Source: CAZNMF01 sp035547155
GTDB taxonomy: Bacteria; Acidobacteriota; Vicinamibacteria; Vicinamibacterales; SCN-69-37
Length of the DNA stretch: 23,214 nt
Direction: 5' to 3'
Assembly: GCA_035547155.1 (NCBI GenBank)
Contig: DASZVJ010000211.1
Coordinates: 1 to 23,214, forward strand
Position 1 is the first letter of the stretch, and the number at the start of each line of letters is the position of its first letter. Positions 19,705 through 23,214 of the stretch are shown here, one piece after another. The translations under genes were made by a program, and so were the position numbers. The notes beneath the pieces were generated by a model, which was given only the letters and a program-made list of their open reading frames with translations, did no database searches and was not told where the DNA came from.

Positions 19705-20955
19705 ATGGCGAACATGGTGAATGCGGCAGATACGGCGTGGATGCTCGTCGCGACGGCGCTCGTGCTCCTGATGACGCCGGCCCTCGCCTTTTTCTATGGC
19801 GGGTTGGTGCGGTCGAAGAACGCGCTGAACACGATGATGATGAGCGTCATCTCCCTTGGCTTCGTCGGCGTGGCCTGGGCGCTCATCGGCTATTCACTCG
19901 CGTTCGCGCCCGGCAACAACTGGATCGGCGGCACCGCCGCCTTCTTCATGCACGGCGTCGGCGTGGATCTGCCGGCGGGCTTTTCGACGGCGCTGATCCC
20001 GCACGCGCTGTTCATGTGCTTCCAGGGCACGTTCTGCATCATCACCGCCGCGCTGATCTCGGGCTCGATCGTCGAGCGCATGCGCTTCTCGGCCTACGTG
20101 CTCTTCATCACGCTCTGGTCGATCGTCGTCTATAGCCCCATCGCGCATTGGGTGTGGGGCGGCGGCTGGCTCGCGCAGATGGGCGCGTTGGACTTCGCGG
20201 GCGGCACCGTCGTCCACGTCAACGCGGCCGTCGCGGCCGTCGTGGCCGTGCTGTGCGTCGGACCGCGGCGTGACGCCAAGTCGGCGGCGCTGCTGCCGCA
20301 CAATGTCCCGTTCGTCCTGCTCGGCGCCGGCCTGCTGTGGTTCGGCTGGTTCGGATTCAACGCCGGCAGCGCTGTTGCGGCCAACGGCTCTGCCGCGCTC
20401 GCGTTCACGACGACGATGCTGGCACCGGCCGGCACGCTGGTCGTCTGGACGCTGCTCGACGCCGTTCGTCAGAAGAAGGCCACCGCCGTCGGCGCCGCGA
20501 CCGCGATCGTCGTCGGCCTGGTCGCCATCACGCCGGCCGCGGGATTCGTGAGCCCGCTGAACGCGCTGGTGCTTGGCGGCATCGCGGCCATCCCGAGCTA
20601 TTTCGCGTTGATTCTGCGCGCCAAGACGTCATTCGACGACTCGCTCGACGTGCTCGCCGCGCACGGCGTCGGCGGCACGGTCGGCGCGCTGCTCACGGGC
20701 GTGTTCGCACAAAAGGCGTTCAACGGCGTGGCCGACGGGCTCCTGTACGGCAATCCCAAGCAGTTGGGGATTCAAGCCGCCGCGGTGCTCGCTGCCATGG
20801 CGTACAGCGGCGTCGTCACGTTCGTCCTGTTGAAGATTGTTGGAGCCATCTTCCCGCTTCGCGCAACGCAAGAGGCGGAAAGCGAAGGGCTCGATACCAC
20901 GCAGCACGGCGAAGAGGCGTACATCCACACGGCGGGCAGCACGCAGATTGGATGA
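19705..20955 (+). CDS. amtB: Ammonium channel Amt3, classical short form
   Basis: Ammonium transporter of 416 residues, the core-family length, without a signal peptide; the first helix starts about ten residues in. ATG 19705 directly follows a GGGGG run. ATG 19714 in the same frame would place that run at a 9-base spacing and may be the true start, giving 413 residues. The signature FFYGGLVRSKNALNTMMMS is present, as are FQGTF (outer Phe), WGGGW, DFAGGTVVH (Asp and first pore His), GWFGFNAGS and AAHGVGG (second pore His), matching E. coli AmtB closely. The tail EAESEGLDTTQHGEEAY is the expected cytoplasmic end. It differs in subfamily from Amt1 and Amt2, which are closer to the signal-peptide group. 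Convergent with the next gene, with only 15 bases between the stop codons. Confidence 0.96.
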   Translation: MANMVNAADTAWMLVATALVLLMTPALAFFYGGLVRSKNALNTMMMSVISLGFVGVAWALIGYSLAFAPGNNWIGGTAAFFMHGVGVDLPAGFSTALIPHALFMCFQGTFCIITAALISGSIVERMRFSAYVLFITLWSIVVYSPIAHWVWGGGWLAQMGALDFAGGTVVHVNAAVAAVVAVLCVGPRRDAKSAALLPHNVPFVLLGAGLLWFGWFGFNAGSAVAANGSAALAFTTTMLAPAGTLVVWTLLDAVRQKKATAVGAATAIVVGLVAITPAAGFVSPLNALVLGGIAAIPSYFALILRAKTSFDDSLDVLAAHGVGGTVGALLTGVFAQKAFNGVADGLLYGNPKQLGIQAAAVLAAMAYSGVVTFVLLKIVGAIFPLRATQEAESEGLDTTQHGEEAYIHTAGSTQIG

Positions 20956-20970
20956 GGCTTTCGTCGGCCG

Positions 20971-22416
20971 CTAGAACAGTCTGAACGCGGCGATGGCGAT
21001 CGCCGTGGGCAGCAGCGCGCCGAGCAGCAGGCCGAACGGACTGACCGCATTGCCGAAGAACCGGCCCAGCAGCGCCTGTCCGGCGGGGTTCGGGGCGTTG
21101 GCGATGACGGTCAATCCGCCGCCCGTCACCGCGCCTTCGACGACGGCGATTTTCAGCGGATCGCTGAAGTCGGGGACGAGCGTCGCCAGATACGTGATGA
21201 GCGCGTTGTCGTTGAACGCCGTCAGGAGCGTCGACGCCAGATAGAGCGGCGTCTCGCTCAGCCGGCCGAGAATCGGGGCAATCCACCAGCCCTGAAGCCC
21301 GCCGTGGATCACGAGGCCCGCGAGGAAGAAGCCGACGAGCATCGGCGCTTTCAGCTCGATGCGGCTCTGATAGGCCGATGTCGCTTTCGCAAAGCCGAGG
21401 AAGATCAGAAATCCGCCGATGAACAACGCGGGATAGTGGGCCGTGAAGACGGTCCACGCCATGAACGCGATGTGGACGGCCGTGATCCACGCCGGCACGG
21501 GCAGCAGCGGCGCTGTTGTCGTGGGCTCTTCCGGCTCATCGACGTCGGGGCGCGGCGCGCTGCGCGCGAGTCCCCGCAACTCGCGACGAAAGCCGAGAAA
21601 ATAGACGAGCGTCGCGCTGGCGATGGCGAGCGCGGCGCGCCAGCCGAAATGCCCGAGCATGAACGGCAGGTTCCACTCCCACAGCCGCGCCACCATCAGC
21701 ACGGGCGGGGCGGCGAAGTGCGTGAGCGTGCCGCCGATCGAGACGTTGACGAACAGCAGGCCCAACGTGGCGTACTTCAAACGCGCGCTCGGCTGGAGAT
21801 CGAAGAACTGCCGCGCCAGCAGCAACGCGCAGATCGTCATGGCGGCCGGTTCGGTGATGAACGAGCCCAACAGAGGGCCAATCGTGAGGATCGACAGCCA
21901 CCACGCGGCGGGCGTCGCGCGGCCGAGCCCGGCGATCCGGCGCAGCGCCCCTTCCGCGAACGCGATGACGGGACGCGTCGCGGCCAGGGCCATGATCACG
22001 ACCACGAACATCGGCTCGGTGTAGTTCACGGTGGCTGTGAAGTAGTGCTTGGCGGTCTCCCATCCGGCGTAGGCCATCATCGCGACGATCAGCACGATCG
22101 CCCAGAGCCCGAACACGACTTCGACTTCGCCAAAAAAATGCAGCGCTTCGGCGCGAACACTCGGACGCGGCCGCCGGCCCTCGGCATGCGACCGCCGATC
22201 GTGCGCGTGCTGCAACGCGTGCGCAAGCCTCGAGAAGCGCGCCGCGGCGAACGTGTGCAGGATGGCCAGAACGAAGATGGCCGTGGCCATCGCGTTGAAC
22301 GGCTCGATGTGGATCCGTTCTGCCAGGAGCGAGAGCAGCGACTGATCGCCGGCGGCCGGGTAGTCGGACAGCGCTCGCGGAAGAACGCCGGAAATCGTCT
22401 CGATGGCTGTCAGCAT
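20971..22416 (-). CDS. Putative Na+/H+ antiporter (PF07399-like)
   Basis: Polytopic inner-membrane protein of 481 residues with about 12 hydrophobic segments. It resembles the putative Na+/H+ antiporter family PF07399, seen in GSFITEPAAMTICALLLARQF, VNVSIGGTLTHFAAPPVLMVA, TAFNDNALITYLATLVPD and TVIANAPNPAG; these recall the paired re-entrant hairpins of the ion transporter superfamily. A His/Arg-rich hydrophilic loop (about 66-90) and an acidic loop (DVDEPEEP) lie between helices. The start is the complement of 22414-22416; only a weak GAGG upstream is visible. It lies downstream of the TIGR00300-type gene on the same strand with a REP-like repeat between them. Sodium/proton exchange is the family annotation, not proven for close relatives. 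Confidence 0.82.
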   Translation of the reverse strand: MLTAIETISGVLPRALSDYPAAGDQSLLSLLAERIHIEPFNAMATAIFVLAILHTFAAARFSRLAHALQHAHDRRSHAEGRRPRPSVRAEALHFFGEVEVVFGLWAIVLIVAMMAYAGWETAKHYFTATVNYTEPMFVVVIMALAATRPVIAFAEGALRRIAGLGRATPAAWWLSILTIGPLLGSFITEPAAMTICALLLARQFFDLQPSARLKYATLGLLFVNVSIGGTLTHFAAPPVLMVARLWEWNLPFMLGHFGWRAALAIASATLVYFLGFRRELRGLARSAPRPDVDEPEEPTTTAPLLPVPAWITAVHIAFMAWTVFTAHYPALFIGGFLIFLGFAKATSAYQSRIELKAPMLVGFFLAGLVIHGGLQGWWIAPILGRLSETPLYLASTLLTAFNDNALITYLATLVPDFSDPLKIAVVEGAVTGGGLTVIANAPNPAGQALLGRFFGNAVSPFGLLLGALLPTAIAIAAFRLF

Positions 22417-22456
22417 GCTGTCTCAAGACCTCAACTGCGAATCTGCTGCCGTCCTC

Positions 22457-22556
22457 GGGGCGACATGACGGGCGACCACCAGGGTCGCCCCTACACAGGC
22501 TACGGGCGACGGGCTTCGGCTACGAAATGCAGGGGCGGCCCTCCGTGGCCGCCCGC
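22457..22556. repeat. REP-like element with two GC hairpins
   Basis: Two similar palindromes lie in the gap: GGGCGACC (22470-22477) with GGTCGCCC (22483-22490), 5-base loop; and GGGCGGCC (22533-22540) with GGCCGCCC (22547-22554), 6-base loop. Further copies of the GGGCGAC core occur at 22458-22464 and 22504-22510. The second hairpin starts 2 bases after the stop codon of the minus-strand enzyme gene. Short GGGCGACC-type palindromes of this kind are recurrent intergenic repeats in many GC-rich genomes; here they may also act as a transcript-end or stability hairpin between the two minus-strand genes. Confidence 0.6.

Positions 22557-23214
<658 letters not shown>

Overview
The window is GC-rich DNA (roughly two thirds G+C by eye) carrying a dense nitrogen-assimilation island. 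Gene content, small conserved-looking membrane proteins beside Amt genes and overall style suggest a soil-type bacterium such as an Acidobacteriota (Vicinamibacteria-like) member. That placement is inference; there is no rRNA or other marker here to settle it. The two-membrane cell plan is supported by a signal-peptide beta-barrel protein ending in Phe.

Layout. (1) 1-6633: the 3' end of a LysR-type regulator, then gltB and gltD (both subunits of NADPH-type glutamate synthase), overlapping by 8 bases. (2) 6668-9551: a NifA-like sigma-54 activator (GAF, AAA+, Fis-type helix-turn-helix) and an ion-transporter-superfamily Na+/H+ antiporter. (3) 9552-10784: the only long gene-free stretch, about 370 bases. 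It holds a 9-bp hairpin, a TGT-N10-ACA NifA-type site and a well-spaced -24/-12 promoter, and precedes an outer-membrane porin-like gene. (4) 10852-16733: glnD (PII uridylyltransferase) overlapping the first PII gene, then two or three very small genes, a long ammonium channel gene with signal peptide (amt1), a tail-anchored TPR protein and another small membrane protein. (5) 16777-19119: a small exported or anchored protein, a second PII gene and a second signal-peptide Amt, closed by a strong intrinsic terminator. (6) 19359-20955: a third PII-Amt pair, the Amt being of the classical short type. (7) 20971-23214, minus strand: a PF07399-like Na+/H+ antiporter, a REP-like double hairpin, and the C-terminal part of a TIGR00300/ornithine-cyclodeaminase-like enzyme running off the window.

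How it fits together. Ammonium enters through three different Amt channels. Each channel has a PII protein encoded upstream that keeps the uridylylation tyrosine (Tyr51) and the 2-oxoglutarate/ATP residues; GlnD, encoded in the same run, would set their modification state. GltBD turns glutamine plus 2-oxoglutarate into glutamate. The NifA-like regulator has a plausible target inside the window (the porin promoter), linking outer-membrane permeability to nitrogen status. No glutamine synthetase and no nif structural genes are present. The parts that known gene families do not explain are the microproteins between PII-1 and Amt1, the TPR/tail-anchor protein behind Amt1, and the porin.
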